Shown: positions 1 through 6,069 of the stretch, one piece after another
Layout of the letters: each line of letters begins with the position of its first letter
How positions within the stretch are numbered: position 1 is the first letter of the stretch
Assembly: GCA_937911845.1 (NCBI GenBank)
Contig: CALDQF010000287.1
Span: 1-6,069 of the forward strand
Source of the DNA: an uncultured Phycisphaera sp.
GTDB taxonomy: Bacteria > Planctomycetota > Phycisphaerae > Phycisphaerales > SM1A02
DNA: 6,069 nucleotides
Direction: 5' to 3'
Program-made: the position numbers and the translations under genes
Notes under the pieces: model-generated
Seen by the model: only the letters and a program-made list of their open reading frames with translations
What the model was told of the DNA's origin: nothing
Databases searched by the model: none

Positions 1-524
1 TCACGGGAGCCATCAGCCGAAGCGAATGTACGGTGATTTTCATCAACCAGATCCGTGAGAAGATTGGTGTGATGTTTGGATCACCGGAAACCACCACCGG
101 CGGTCGGGCTCTGAAGTTCTACTCGTCGGTTCGTATTGATATTCGACGTATTGGATCCATCAAAGATGGTGACAAGGCCATTGGAAACCACGTTCGCTGC
201 AAGGTGGTCAAGAACAAGATCGCCCCGCCATTCCAACAAGCGGAGTTCGACATCATGTTCAACGAAGGCATTTCGTGGAGCGGCGACTTGTTGGACTTGG
301 CCGTGATCGAAGGGATCTGTCAAAAGAGTGGTGCATGGTTCTCTTGGGGAGACGTGCGCATGGGGCAGGGTCGGGAAACCGCCAAGCAATTCCTTCGCGA
401 CAATCTCGACGCGGCAGCCGAAATTCGAGAGAAAGTTTTGGCCGCGCGTGGTGTTCTGCCCGAGTCGGAAACGGAAGCCGAGGCTTCGGCCGAGTCGGAG
501 GACGCCGCGGCCGTGGAGGTTTGA
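1..524 (+). CDS. recA: RecA recombinase, C-terminal half (5' truncated by window edge)
   Basis: RecA forms ATP-dependent filaments on single-stranded DNA, catalyses strand exchange and stimulates LexA self-cleavage in the SOS response. The reading frame is open from base 3, giving 173 residues. The fragment starts near residue 180 of E. coli RecA. It contains the core strand [14 protein letters not shown] followed by ETTTGG, which is the DNA-binding loop L2, including the Gln (fragment residue 16) that senses ATP in the family. The hallmark stretches [25 protein letters not shown] and [13 protein letters not shown] follow in the expected order. The Walker A and B region lies outside the window. 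The last 20 or so residues form an acidic Glu/Ala/Ser tail, as in other RecA proteins, where the tail modulates DNA binding. A GTG at 33 is an internal Val, not a start. The promoter and any LexA box would be upstream of the window. Confidence 0.97.
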   Translation, partial: TGAISRSECTVIFINQIREKIGVMFGSPETTTGGRALKFYSSVRIDIRRIGSIKDGDKAIGNHVRCKVVKNKIAPPFQQAEFDIMFNEGISWSGDLLDLAVIEGICQKSGAWFSWGDVRMGQGRETAKQFLRDNLDAAAEIREKVLAARGVLPESETEAEASAESEDAAAVEV

Positions 525-546
525 TTGCGTCCATTCCTCGGTTTGG

Positions 547-577
547 TGCCCCACCCCATTTGGGGGTATCAGGGGCA
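547..577 (+). terminator. Imperfect GC-rich hairpin behind recA, possible terminator without a T tract
   Basis: TGCCCC (547-552) can pair with GGGGCA (572-577), and directly inside it ACCCC (553-557) pairs with GGGGT (563-567) around the loop ATTTG. The only irregularity is a 4-nt bulge, ATCA (568-571). The element lies 22 bp after the recA stop, where a terminator or a 3' end-stabilising structure would be expected. No run of T follows, so it is not a standard intrinsic terminator. It could slow polymerase, protect the recA mRNA 3' end, or be incidental. Confidence 0.35.
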
Positions 578-602
578 TCGGCGGCATCAGTCTTAAGGCT
601 TG

Positions 603-658
603 TGACCTTCCATCGCCCCTCTCGACGTATGCGAGGCTCGTGTTAGAATCTTCCTTCA
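603..658 (+). repeat. Left copy of an imperfect promoter-region repeat
   Basis: This segment shares collinear blocks with 794-858: TGACC (603-607), CATCGC (611-616), TCGACGTAT (622-630), TCGTGT (638-643), GAA (646-648) and TCCTTCA (652-658). Offsets to the second copy are 191, 194, 198, 198, 198 and 200 bp, so small indels separate the blocks. It contains the proposed tRNA-Leu promoter. It may be a diverged duplication, a shared regulatory element, or partly chance. Confidence 0.4.
622..649 (+). promoter_or_regulatory. Likely sigma-70-type promoter of tRNA-Leu
   Basis: A -10-like hexamer TAGAAT (644-649) matches TATAAT at 5 of 6 positions. A -35-like hexamer TCGACG (622-627) lies 16 nt upstream and matches TTGACA at 4 of 6. 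Transcription would begin near 656, leaving a leader of about 9 nt before the mature tRNA 5' end at 665, which is typical of tRNA units. CTCG and CGAG (621-624 and 632-635) also form a small inverted repeat over the -35 region. The call is by consensus only. Confidence 0.45.
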
Positions 659-664
659 CGTCAC

Positions 665-750
665 GCGGATGTGGCGGAATTGGCAGACGCGCAAGATTCA
701 GGTTCTTGTGGGAGTAAAATCCCGTGGAGGTTCGAGCCCTCTCATCCGCA
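665..750 (+). tRNA. tRNA-Leu (anticodon CAG)
   Basis: The 86-nt gene folds into a complete class II tRNA. The acceptor stem GCGGATG (665-671) pairs perfectly with CATCCGC (743-749), and A750 is the discriminator, as expected for leucine. The D arm contains the GG of the D loop (682-683). The anticodon stem CAAGA (692-696) pairs with TCTTG (704-708) around the loop TTCAGGT, which places anticodon CAG at 699-701, reading CUG codons. A long variable arm (GGGA pairing with TCCC around GTAAAA) distinguishes Leu/Ser/Tyr-type tRNAs. The T arm has the standard loop TTCGAGC (731-737). The 3' CCA is not encoded, because CTT follows the discriminator, so it must be added by CCA-adding enzyme. The gene has its own likely promoter and terminator. 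Confidence 0.96.
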
Positions 751-755
751 CTTTG

Positions 756-780
756 AAGCCCCGCTTTGCGGGGCTTTTTT
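756..780 (+). terminator. Intrinsic (Rho-independent) terminator of tRNA-Leu
   Basis: A perfect 9-bp stem, AAGCCCCGC (756-764) with GCGGGGCTT (768-776), closes a TTT loop and runs into six T residues (775-780). It starts 5 nt after the tRNA 3' end and should give efficient termination. It separates the tRNA unit from the permease gene, so the permease probably needs its own promoter between 781 and its start. Confidence 0.93.
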
Positions 781-793
781 ACCGCCTCTCCGC

Positions 794-858
794 TGACCGA
801 TCGACATCGCTTTCCTTCATCGACGTATCCTCCGTTCGTGTCTGAAGTTGATCCTTCA
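794..858 (+). repeat. Right copy of the imperfect promoter-region repeat
   Basis: This segment carries the blocks of 603-658 in the same order: TGACC (794-798), CATCGC (805-810), TCGACGTAT (820-828), TCGTGT (836-841), GAA (844-846) and TCCTTCA (852-858). The 7-nt gap between TCGACGTAT and TCGTGT is identical in both copies. Here the second half of the motif overlaps the proposed GTG start of the permease gene, and no tRNA follows. The nonamer TCGACGTAT also occurs at 143-151 inside recA, without the second half-motif. Confidence 0.4.
801..831 (+). promoter_or_regulatory. Tentative promoter of the permease gene
   Basis: TCGACA (801-806) matches the -35 consensus at 5 of 6 positions. TATCCT (826-831) matches the -10 consensus at 4 of 6. 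The 19-nt spacer is long. If real, transcription would begin close to 838, which is the proposed GTG start, so the mRNA would be leaderless. This would fit the absence of a Shine-Dalgarno site, but the match is weak. Confidence 0.2.
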
Positions 859-2670
859 TCCGAACACCCACCAAAATCTGGTGTACTGCAGTCCGGCTTT
901 CTTGGGTTGACTCTGGTGCAATTTTTGACCGCGCTGAACGACAACATCCTCAAAAGCACGCTTTCGTTTGCGTTGGCTGCGGGTGGGATCTGGGGAGGGC
1001 TGCTCGGTCCCGGTGGACAAGCGTGGGCGGCTTATGGCTTGACCATTCCCTTCATCTTCCTCTCTGGCTTTGCGGGTCGCCTGACTGATCGCTTTGGAAT
1101 GCGCATCATGGTTCGAGGCGTCAAATCTGTCGAAGTCTTGGTGGCTTTGTTGGCTCTGCTTGCTTTCCTGAAAGGAAGCGTCGTGATTGGATTGGCGGCC
1201 ATGTTCTTGCTTGGCCTGCAAAGTTCTTTCTTTGGTCCGTCGAAGTATGGCTTGATCCCCGCTCTCATTCGTCCACGAGATTTGCCCAAAGCCAACGGCA
1301 TCACCTCGATGGCCACCAATGTTGCGGTCATCTTGGGCATGTTGGCGGGGGGGCCTATCTACGAGCACTGGCTCGGCGATCCCGTGCGTGTTGATGGCGT
1401 GGCCACCACAGGCCAAGTGATCCAAGAACAGTCGAATGCCGCTGTTTCACCGGACGAGTTGAAAATCTCCTACATCTCTGGAGGCGGTCCTCTGCGCGAA
1501 GCCGCCGCCATTGAAGGTCATTTCCATACTCCGGGTCTTGATGAAGAGACCAGACTGGCGTTTACGCAGATCTTTCCCGAAGGGCCTTGGGTGACGACTG
1601 TGCCATCGGACGTGACCTCCCAATTGGTGACAGCGTCCGATGGTGCTTCTCGATCAGTTGAATTGATCCTGACCAGTGCGAATGCGTCCTCTGCATCGGA
1701 TGCCAACTTGGACAGTCCGCCCCAGGTCTCATTGCCACTGGTGGTCGATGCGTCTCGGTCGTCTGATGTTGCAGCGGTGCTTGCACCCAAGACACCTGGT
1801 GTGGGTTGGTTGCCCGGTTTGGTGGTGTTCATTGTGGCTGGGTTCGGCTTGCTGGCGCTTTTGCCATTGCCCAAGGTGCCTCCCATGTCGCCCCAGTTGG
1901 TGATTTTTCCCAAAGCCCCCACCATGGCCCACCGTGTGGTGGATGCCTTGTTTGCCGATTACTTGCGTTCTTTGGTGGCCATGGCCAAATCGCCGCTGCT
2001 TCTTTTGGTGATTGCGGACGCGGCGTTCTACCTCATCGCTCATATCGCGATCGTCTTGTTGCCAGACTACCGGGAAGTATTGGGCGTCTCTGAAACCTTG
2101 GTCTCGGCCATGCAAGGTCTGTTGGGACTGGCCATCGGCACCGGTTGTGTCCTCGCCGGATTGCTCTCAGGAAAACGCATCCGATTGGGTTTGGCGGCCG
2201 GAGGGGTTCTCTGTTTGGGGGTGTGCTTCGGTCTCTGTGGCATGCTGCCGACGGCAAGCACGGCCGAGGGATTCTTGGCCTCCCGTGATGGTATGACGCT
2301 CTATGCCGTCAACTGTCTTGCCTTGGCGATCGGGGGCATCGGCGCAGGCTTCTATCTGGTGCCGCTGCTTGCCTTGATTCAGCACCTGGCGCCCGCCGCC
2401 GAACGGGGCCGATTCTTGGGGACCTGGAACGCTTCGACATTCTTGCCAGGACTGGTTGGCATTGTCATTTTCCAATTGCTTCGCATCATCGGCGTTCCTT
2501 CGGTTCGCATTTGGTTGGTGTGTGCCGCCTTCGCGTTGTTGCTCTTGCCCTTGCTGGTGTTGGTGGTGCGATCGCTGCAGCGGCATCATTTGGCCGAGGG
2601 CTGGAGTGTTCCCTTAACTGACCCAGAGTCAGAAGATCAAGCCAACTCGCCTCAAAGTGATCCGGTTTGA
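838..2670 (+). CDS. MFS permease, LplT/Aas-like (putative lysophospholipid transporter) with a large inserted loop
   Basis: Predicted 610-residue inner-membrane protein of the major facilitator superfamily. LplT and the MFS half of Aas fusions flip lysophospholipids inward for re-acylation. Support for this subfamily is VQFLTALNDNIL in TM1 (27-38), FGPSKYGLIPAL (132-143) with LPKANG (149-154) after TM4, and the VPL-LALIQ / ERGR pattern near 508-525. MFS motif A is seen as GRLTDRFGMR (80-89). About 12 membrane segments can be placed: TM1-5 within 21-175, TM6 near 324-343 and TM7-12 within 384-578. Residues 180-322, between TM5 and TM6, form a soluble Ser/Asp-rich, Cys-free insertion that is absent from E. 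coli LplT (about 400 residues). No acyltransferase domain is fused. GTG 838 is chosen because the longer frame begins inside the tRNA terminator and no other good start precedes TM1; no Shine-Dalgarno site is visible. The transport substrate is inferred. Confidence 0.85.
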   Translation: MSEVDPSSEHPPKSGVLQSGFLGLTLVQFLTALNDNILKSTLSFALAAGGIWGGLLGPGGQAWAAYGLTIPFIFLSGFAGRLTDRFGMRIMVRGVKSVEVLVALLALLAFLKGSVVIGLAAMFLLGLQSSFFGPSKYGLIPALIRPRDLPKANGITSMATNVAVILGMLAGGPIYEHWLGDPVRVDGVATTGQVIQEQSNAAVSPDELKISYISGGGPLREAAAIEGHFHTPGLDEETRLAFTQIFPEGPWVTTVPSDVTSQLVTASDGASRSVELILTSANASSASDANLDSPPQVSLPLVVDASRSSDVAAVLAPKTPGVGWLPGLVVFIVAGFGLLALLPLPKVPPMSPQLVIFPKAPTMAHRVVDALFADYLRSLVAMAKSPLLLLVIADAAFYLIAHIAIVLLPDYREVLGVSETLVSAMQGLLGLAIGTGCVLAGLLSGKRIRLGLAAGGVLCLGVCFGLCGMLPTASTAEGFLASRDGMTLYAVNCLALAIGGIGAGFYLVPLLALIQHLAPAAERGRFLGTWNASTFLPGLVGIVIFQLLRIIGVPSVRIWLVCAAFALLLLPLLVLVVRSLQRHHLAEGWSVPLTDPESEDQANSPQSDPV

Positions 2671-2703
2671 CCTAACTTATGCCGATGCACCGGAATCTAC
2701 GTC

Positions 2704-3858
2704 ATGACCCATGCTGAATCTGTGTACCTCGACGCCAACGCCACGACCATCGCTCATCCCGAAGTGATTGAGTCGATGGTTTCGTGCATGAATGAGCATG
2801 GCAATCCCAGCAGCTTGCACCGGGCGGGCCAATCTGCACGGCGGCGGGTGGAACTGGCCCGAGCTGAAGTTGCGGCTTTGGTTGGGGTTCGGCCTTCAGA
2901 AATTGTGTTCACCAGCGGGGGGACCGAGTCGGACAACCTTGCGATTGCGGGAACGCTTGATGCCCTCCCCGGTCGCCGCCGAGTGTTGGTCGCCGAAGTG
3001 GAGCATGCTGCCGTTCGCGAGTGTGTCCAACGTTTGGCTCGGCTTGGCCGCTGCGAATTGGTCAACCTTCCCGTCGACGACTGTGGCATCGTCCGCCCCA
3101 AGGTGGTTGAAGATGCCATTGCCGCTGACCCCGACAACACTGCGTTGGTCAGCGTGATGTGGGCCAACAACGAAACGGGTGTTGTTCAGCCCATTGCTGA
3201 CATCGGTGCCGTGTGCCGTACCCACGGTGTTCGATTCCACACCGACGCCATCCAAGCCATTGGCCGGATCCCCGTGGATTTGTCCGAGGTTCCCGTCGAC
3301 TTGTTGACGCTGAGTGGCCACAAGTTCCATGGGCCAAAAGGCATTGGGGCTTTGGTGGTTCGTCCTGGCCTGCGTCTTTCGCCTCAAAACATCGGGGGCC
3401 CGCAAGAACGTGAACGCCGTGGTGGCACCGAAAATGTCCCGGGAGTGGTTGGTCTTGGTGTCGCAGCTCGACTCGCCAAAGCTTGGTTGGCCAGCTCTGC
3501 CCCCGTGGAATGTGCCAAGTGGCAGCCTGCTTTTGAACGCACCATGCGCGCGGCCATCCCCGACGTCGTGGTGCACAGTGAATGTGCTCAACGTTTGTGG
3601 AACACCAGTTGTTTGGGGTTCCCCGGTCGCCCTGCTGAGGGGCTGTTGTTGCAACTTTCCGAGGCGGGTGTCGCCTGCAGCGCGGGCAGCGCCTGTGCTT
3701 CCGGTTCTATGGAACCCATGCACTCGCTTCTCGCCGTCGGAATGGATGAAGCGATGGCCGGTTCGAGTTTGCGATTCAGTGTGGGACGTGATTTTCCGCT
3801 TGATGGCGAAGCGACCGCAGGCAAGGTGCTCACGGTTCTGGCTCCGGCTGCGGTCTGA
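2704..3858 (+). CDS. Cysteine desulfurase, NifS/IscS family
   Basis: This 384-residue PLP enzyme of aminotransferase class V removes sulfur from cysteine, giving alanine and an enzyme persulfide for Fe-S cluster assembly or tRNA thiolation. The length matches the family. Residues seen: N-terminal YLDANATT (8-15), GNPSSLHRAG (33-42), cofactor-loop TSGGTESDN (70-78), His101 that stacks on PLP, NNETG (155-159), HTDAIQAIG (179-187), the PLP lysine Lys207 in SGHKFHGPKG, and RRGGTENVPG (238-247). The persulfide-forming cysteine is Cys331 in AGSACASGS, and Cys324 lies seven residues before it in the common variant VACSAGSAC. ATG 2704 puts the YLD motif at the usual distance from the N-terminus; only a weak purine stretch precedes it. 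It follows the permease by 33 bp. No iscU, iscR or mnmA is adjacent, so its sulfur acceptor cannot be told and I give no gene symbol. Confidence 0.95.
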   Translation: MTHAESVYLDANATTIAHPEVIESMVSCMNEHGNPSSLHRAGQSARRRVELARAEVAALVGVRPSEIVFTSGGTESDNLAIAGTLDALPGRRRVLVAEVEHAAVRECVQRLARLGRCELVNLPVDDCGIVRPKVVEDAIAADPDNTALVSVMWANNETGVVQPIADIGAVCRTHGVRFHTDAIQAIGRIPVDLSEVPVDLLTLSGHKFHGPKGIGALVVRPGLRLSPQNIGGPQERERRGGTENVPGVVGLGVAARLAKAWLASSAPVECAKWQPAFERTMRAAIPDVVVHSECAQRLWNTSCLGFPGRPAEGLLLQLSEAGVACSAGSACASGSMEPMHSLLAVGMDEAMAGSSLRFSVGRDFPLDGEATAGKVLTVLAPAAV

Positions 3859-3864
3859 GCGGGC

Positions 3865-5208
3865 TTAGCCTTCGGAAGAAGCTTTCGCACCGATATCAGA
3901 TCGGAAGAAAGATCCTTCGAACTCAATAGCCGCGCAGGCTTCGTTGGCCAAGGCCCTTGCTCGGTCCAAATCTTTCGCCAATGCGGTGATGCCCAACACG
4001 CGTCCACCGCTGGTCACGATTTCACCACCTTCGTGCTTGGTTCCTGCGTGGAAGACAATCACTTGCTCGCCTGCTGCACCAAGTTGTTGGGCGGTGTCGA
4101 TGCCTTGAATGGTCTTGCCCTTCTCGTAGGCGCCGGGGTATCCCTCGCTGCACATCACGACACAGCACGCTGGACGTTCGTCAAACTCAATGCTGGTGTT
4201 GGCGAGGTTCCCCGCCGCGGTATCCCAGAGGATCTTGATGATGTCCCCTTTGAGCCGCGCCAACAGGGGTTGGCACTCTGGATCACCAAAGCGGCAGTTG
4301 AACTCGAGGACTTTGGGGCCGGCCTTGGTCAACATCAAGCCCGCGTAGAGCACGCCGCGGTAGACAATGCCTTCCCGCTTCAGGGCATCAAGGATGGGTA
4401 CCAAGATGTCTCGTTCTACGGTGGCCATTTGATCTTCGTCCAAGACCGACGCGGGGCAATACGCGCCCATACCACCGGTATTCGGGCCGGTATCGCCTTC
4501 CCCAACCCGTTTGTGGTCTTGGGCTGGATCAAGAATCCAGCACGAATTCCCATCGGTGAGGGCCAAGATGGAGACCTCTGGTCCGGTGAGCATTTCTTCG
4601 ACCAGCAGAGTGTCGCCAGCGTCACCGAATTCACGGTCGTCCATGATGCGGGTGATGGCTTCTTCAGCTTCTGCCAGTGTGCTGCAAATCATGACGCCTT
4701 TTCCGGCCGCCAACCCCGCCGCTTTGATCACGCAGGGCTCCTCTTTGGCACGGACGAATTCCAAAGCATCCTCGGCGATCGTGAACATGCGAGCATCGGC
4801 GGTGGGAATGTTGGCGGACCGCATCAGTTGTTTGGCAAAAGCCTTGTCGGCCTCGAGCCTGGCGCCATCTGCGGGTGGTCCGAAGATCAATCTTGTGTCG
4901 GTGGCCAAGGCATCGTGGATCCCATCGGCCAGCGGGACTTCGGGTCCGACCACGACCAATTGGATGTTGTTTTCGTCGCACCACCCTCGGAGTTGAAAAA
5001 GGTTGTTCGACTTTTCGTGGAACGGACCCGCCGTTGAAATCGGGCAGCACTCACCAAGCGGCGCGAGGCCACCGTGTTTGGGCGCATCGATCCACAGCTT
5101 TCCCAACCGTCCAGACTTTTTGAGCTTCCACCCCAGGGCATGTTCTCGACCACCGCCGCCGATGAGCAATACGTTGACTTTGTCAGGGCAAGCGGGGGGT
5201 TTGGGCAC
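3865..5208 (-). CDS. purD: Phosphoribosylamine--glycine ligase (GAR synthetase)
   Basis: This cytosolic ATP-grasp enzyme joins glycine to phosphoribosylamine in the second step of de novo purine synthesis. The 447 residues are slightly longer than E. coli PurD (about 430). The N-terminal domain opens with LLIGGGGREHALGWKL (14-29) and has VVVGPEVPLADG (85-96). The ATP-grasp part shows EADKAFAKQLM (119-129), the nucleotide-binding loop IKAAGLAAGKGV (161-172), VEEMLTGPEVSILAL (203-217) and the family signature DHKRVGEGDTGPNTGGMGAY (231-250). The metal-binding Glu and Asn are in LEFNCRFGDPE (301-311). The C-terminal part has GYPG-YEKGK (357-365) and GGRVLGITA (401-409). The start is GTG (5208-5206), fixed by a good Shine-Dalgarno site. 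It lies 46 bp behind uvrB on the same strand and may be cotranscribed with it. Its stop is 6 bp from the stop of the convergent desulfurase gene. Confidence 0.97.
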   Translation of the reverse strand: MPKPPACPDKVNVLLIGGGGREHALGWKLKKSGRLGKLWIDAPKHGGLAPLGECCPISTAGPFHEKSNNLFQLRGWCDENNIQLVVVGPEVPLADGIHDALATDTRLIFGPPADGARLEADKAFAKQLMRSANIPTADARMFTIAEDALEFVRAKEEPCVIKAAGLAAGKGVMICSTLAEAEEAITRIMDDREFGDAGDTLLVEEMLTGPEVSILALTDGNSCWILDPAQDHKRVGEGDTGPNTGGMGAYCPASVLDEDQMATVERDILVPILDALKREGIVYRGVLYAGLMLTKAGPKVLEFNCRFGDPECQPLLARLKGDIIKILWDTAAGNLANTSIEFDERPACCVVMCSEGYPGAYEKGKTIQGIDTAQQLGAAGEQVIVFHAGTKHEGGEIVTSGGRVLGITALAKDLDRARALANEACAAIEFEGSFFRSDIGAKASSEG

Positions 5209-5213
5209 GGTGT

Positions 5214-5220
5214 CTCCTTT
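5214..5220 (-). promoter_or_regulatory. Shine-Dalgarno site of purD
   Basis: Read on the - strand, AAAGGAG lies 5 nt before a GTG codon (5208-5206). This strong match to the anti-Shine-Dalgarno sequence decides the GTG start. Of the three gene starts visible in the window it is the only clear ribosome binding site. Confidence 0.85.
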
Positions 5221-5254
5221 GCTCGGTTGAGATGGGGGATCCTACCCTCGGAAA

Positions 5255-6069
5255 TCAGCCCCGGCTTCGCCGTCGACCCTTGCCTTTTCGGCTTTTGCCG
5301 GTGTTTTCGTCTTCTTCGAAATCGCCCTGCAGAATGGTGCCGTCGGCGTCCGGTTCGGCCGCTTCCACTTTTTGGATTCGATCCCGGAGCATGGCTGCTC
5401 GCTCAAATTTCATGTCGGTGGCCGCATCCAGCATGTCGGACCGAAGGGCTTCCAAATAGGCCTCGCGGTCCACACGTTTGGTGCCGGTGCCGCGAGTGGC
5501 TTTCTTTCGGGCTTCTCGACTAGGAGCCAATTCCGCTTCGATTCCTTTGCGAATTTCTTTGCGAATGGTGGTCGGCGTGATCCCATGGGCTTCGTTGTGG
5601 GCCATCTGGATGGAACGCCGCCGCTCGGTTTCGTCGATGGCCTTCTGCATCTCAGGGGTCATTTTGTCGGCGTACATGATGCAGCGCCCCCGATCGTTTC
5701 GAGCGGCCCGTCCAATGGTCTGGATCATGCTGGTGGGGGATCGCAAGAACCCGCTCTTGTCCGCATCCATGATCGCCACCAAGACCACCTCGGGAAGATC
5801 CAAACCTTCTCGCAACAAATTGACCCCCACGAGCACATCGAAGTCACCTTCACGGAGAGCACGAAGGATTTCCAGTCGTTCTAACGTCTCCACTTCGGAG
5901 TGCAACCACCGAACCCGAAGGTCGCGGCCTTCGAGGTATCGGCACAAATCTTCAGCCAAGCGTTTGGTGAGCACGGTCACGATCGTCCGGTCTCCATCCC
6001 TTGAAATACGAGCGCACTCTTCCACCAAGTCTTCTTCTTGGCCCCGGGCGGGTCGAACTTCAACCGTGA
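5255..6069 (-). CDS. uvrB: Excinuclease ABC subunit UvrB, C-terminal part (5' truncated by window edge)
   Basis: UvrB verifies DNA damage loaded by UvrA and recruits UvrC in nucleotide excision repair. The frame is open to the right edge; the 270 visible residues start at TVEVRP, equivalent to the region before the second helicase domain. Visible motifs in order are VTVLTKRLAEDL, the helicase motif V block FDVLVGVNLLREGLDLPE (fragment residues 76-93), DADKSGFLRS, motif VI QTIGRAARN (116-124), MYADKMT, and ETERRR with HNEAHGITP (about 146-165). A UVR domain that would contact UvrC lies near 202-236 (bases 5360-5464). After it comes an unusual tail of about 34 residues, first acidic (GDFEEDEN), then strongly basic (SRKGKGRRRSRG). 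E. coli UvrB ends soon after its UVR domain. The ATP-binding Walker A motif and beta-hairpin lie outside the window. purD follows 46 bp downstream. Confidence 0.97.
   Translation of the reverse strand, partial: TVEVRPARGQEEDLVEECARISRDGDRTIVTVLTKRLAEDLCRYLEGRDLRVRWLHSEVETLERLEILRALREGDFDVLVGVNLLREGLDLPEVVLVAIMDADKSGFLRSPTSMIQTIGRAARNDRGRCIMYADKMTPEMQKAIDETERRRSIQMAHNEAHGITPTTIRKEIRKGIEAELAPSREARKKATRGTGTKRVDREAYLEALRSDMLDAATDMKFERAAMLRDRIQKVEAAEPDADGTILQGDFEEDENTGKSRKGKGRRRSRG

Noticed and set aside
143..151. Third copy of the nonamer TCGACGTAT inside recA
   Set aside because: It encodes conserved RecA residues (I-R-R-I) and lacks the TCGTGT half at the fixed spacing, so I treat it as coincidence.
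731..750. tRNA-Leu 3' end as an integration site for a mobile element
   Set aside because: I find no second copy of the tRNA 3' end in the window and no integrase or phage-like gene. The next genes are chromosomal housekeeping types.
766..837. Extension of the permease frame to a TTG at 766
   Set aside because: The TTG lies in the loop and stem of the tRNA-Leu terminator, and the added residues are unlike an LplT N-terminus. GTG 838 is preferred.
81..959. Long - strand open frame of 292 codons
   Set aside because: It runs antisense through recA, the tRNA, its terminator and the permease start, so it cannot be a normal gene.
2896..3723. - strand open frame of 275 codons inside the desulfurase gene
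   Set aside because: Shadow frame of a well-supported gene, with no recognisable domain or start signal.
4033..5037. Long + strand open frame of 334 codons antisense to purD
   Set aside because: It mirrors purD codons on the opposite strand, resembles no family I know and lies wholly inside a gene with all expected motifs.

Overview
This window is a bacterial chromosomal segment of ordinary housekeeping genes, moderately GC-rich by eye. Five protein genes and one tRNA gene fill almost all of it. The protein sequences and the sparse use of Shine-Dalgarno sites look to me like a planctomycete of the Pirellula/Rhodopirellula type, but this is an impression from sequence style and not a database result. 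I see no phage, transposon, CRISPR array or defence system.

Left part (1-837): the C-terminal half of recA enters from the left edge on the + strand and ends at 524. A 140-bp gap follows. It holds an imperfect GC-rich hairpin just behind recA and a likely promoter for a complete class II tRNA-Leu with anticodon CAG (665-750). A strong intrinsic terminator (756-780) ends the tRNA unit. Segments upstream of the tRNA and around the start of the next gene share several short blocks in the same order, including a bipartite motif with identical spacing.

Middle part (838-3858, + strand): an MFS permease resembling the lysophospholipid flippase LplT and the Aas-type MFS domain, carrying an unusual soluble insertion of about 140 residues. 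A NifS/IscS-type cysteine desulfurase follows 33 bp later. The two may be cotranscribed, but no functional link is evident.

Right part (3865-6069, - strand): uvrB (C-terminal part, continuing past the right edge) is followed by purD, which has a good Shine-Dalgarno site. The purD and desulfurase genes converge with only 6 bp between their stop codons. The window is thus flanked by two DNA-repair genes, recA for recombination and SOS signalling and uvrB for nucleotide excision repair, pointing towards each other. Between them lie tRNA supply, membrane lipid transport (inferred), sulfur mobilisation and purine synthesis. I do not find a convincing new multi-gene system. The items most worth a second look are the inserted domain in the permease and the repeated promoter-like segment.
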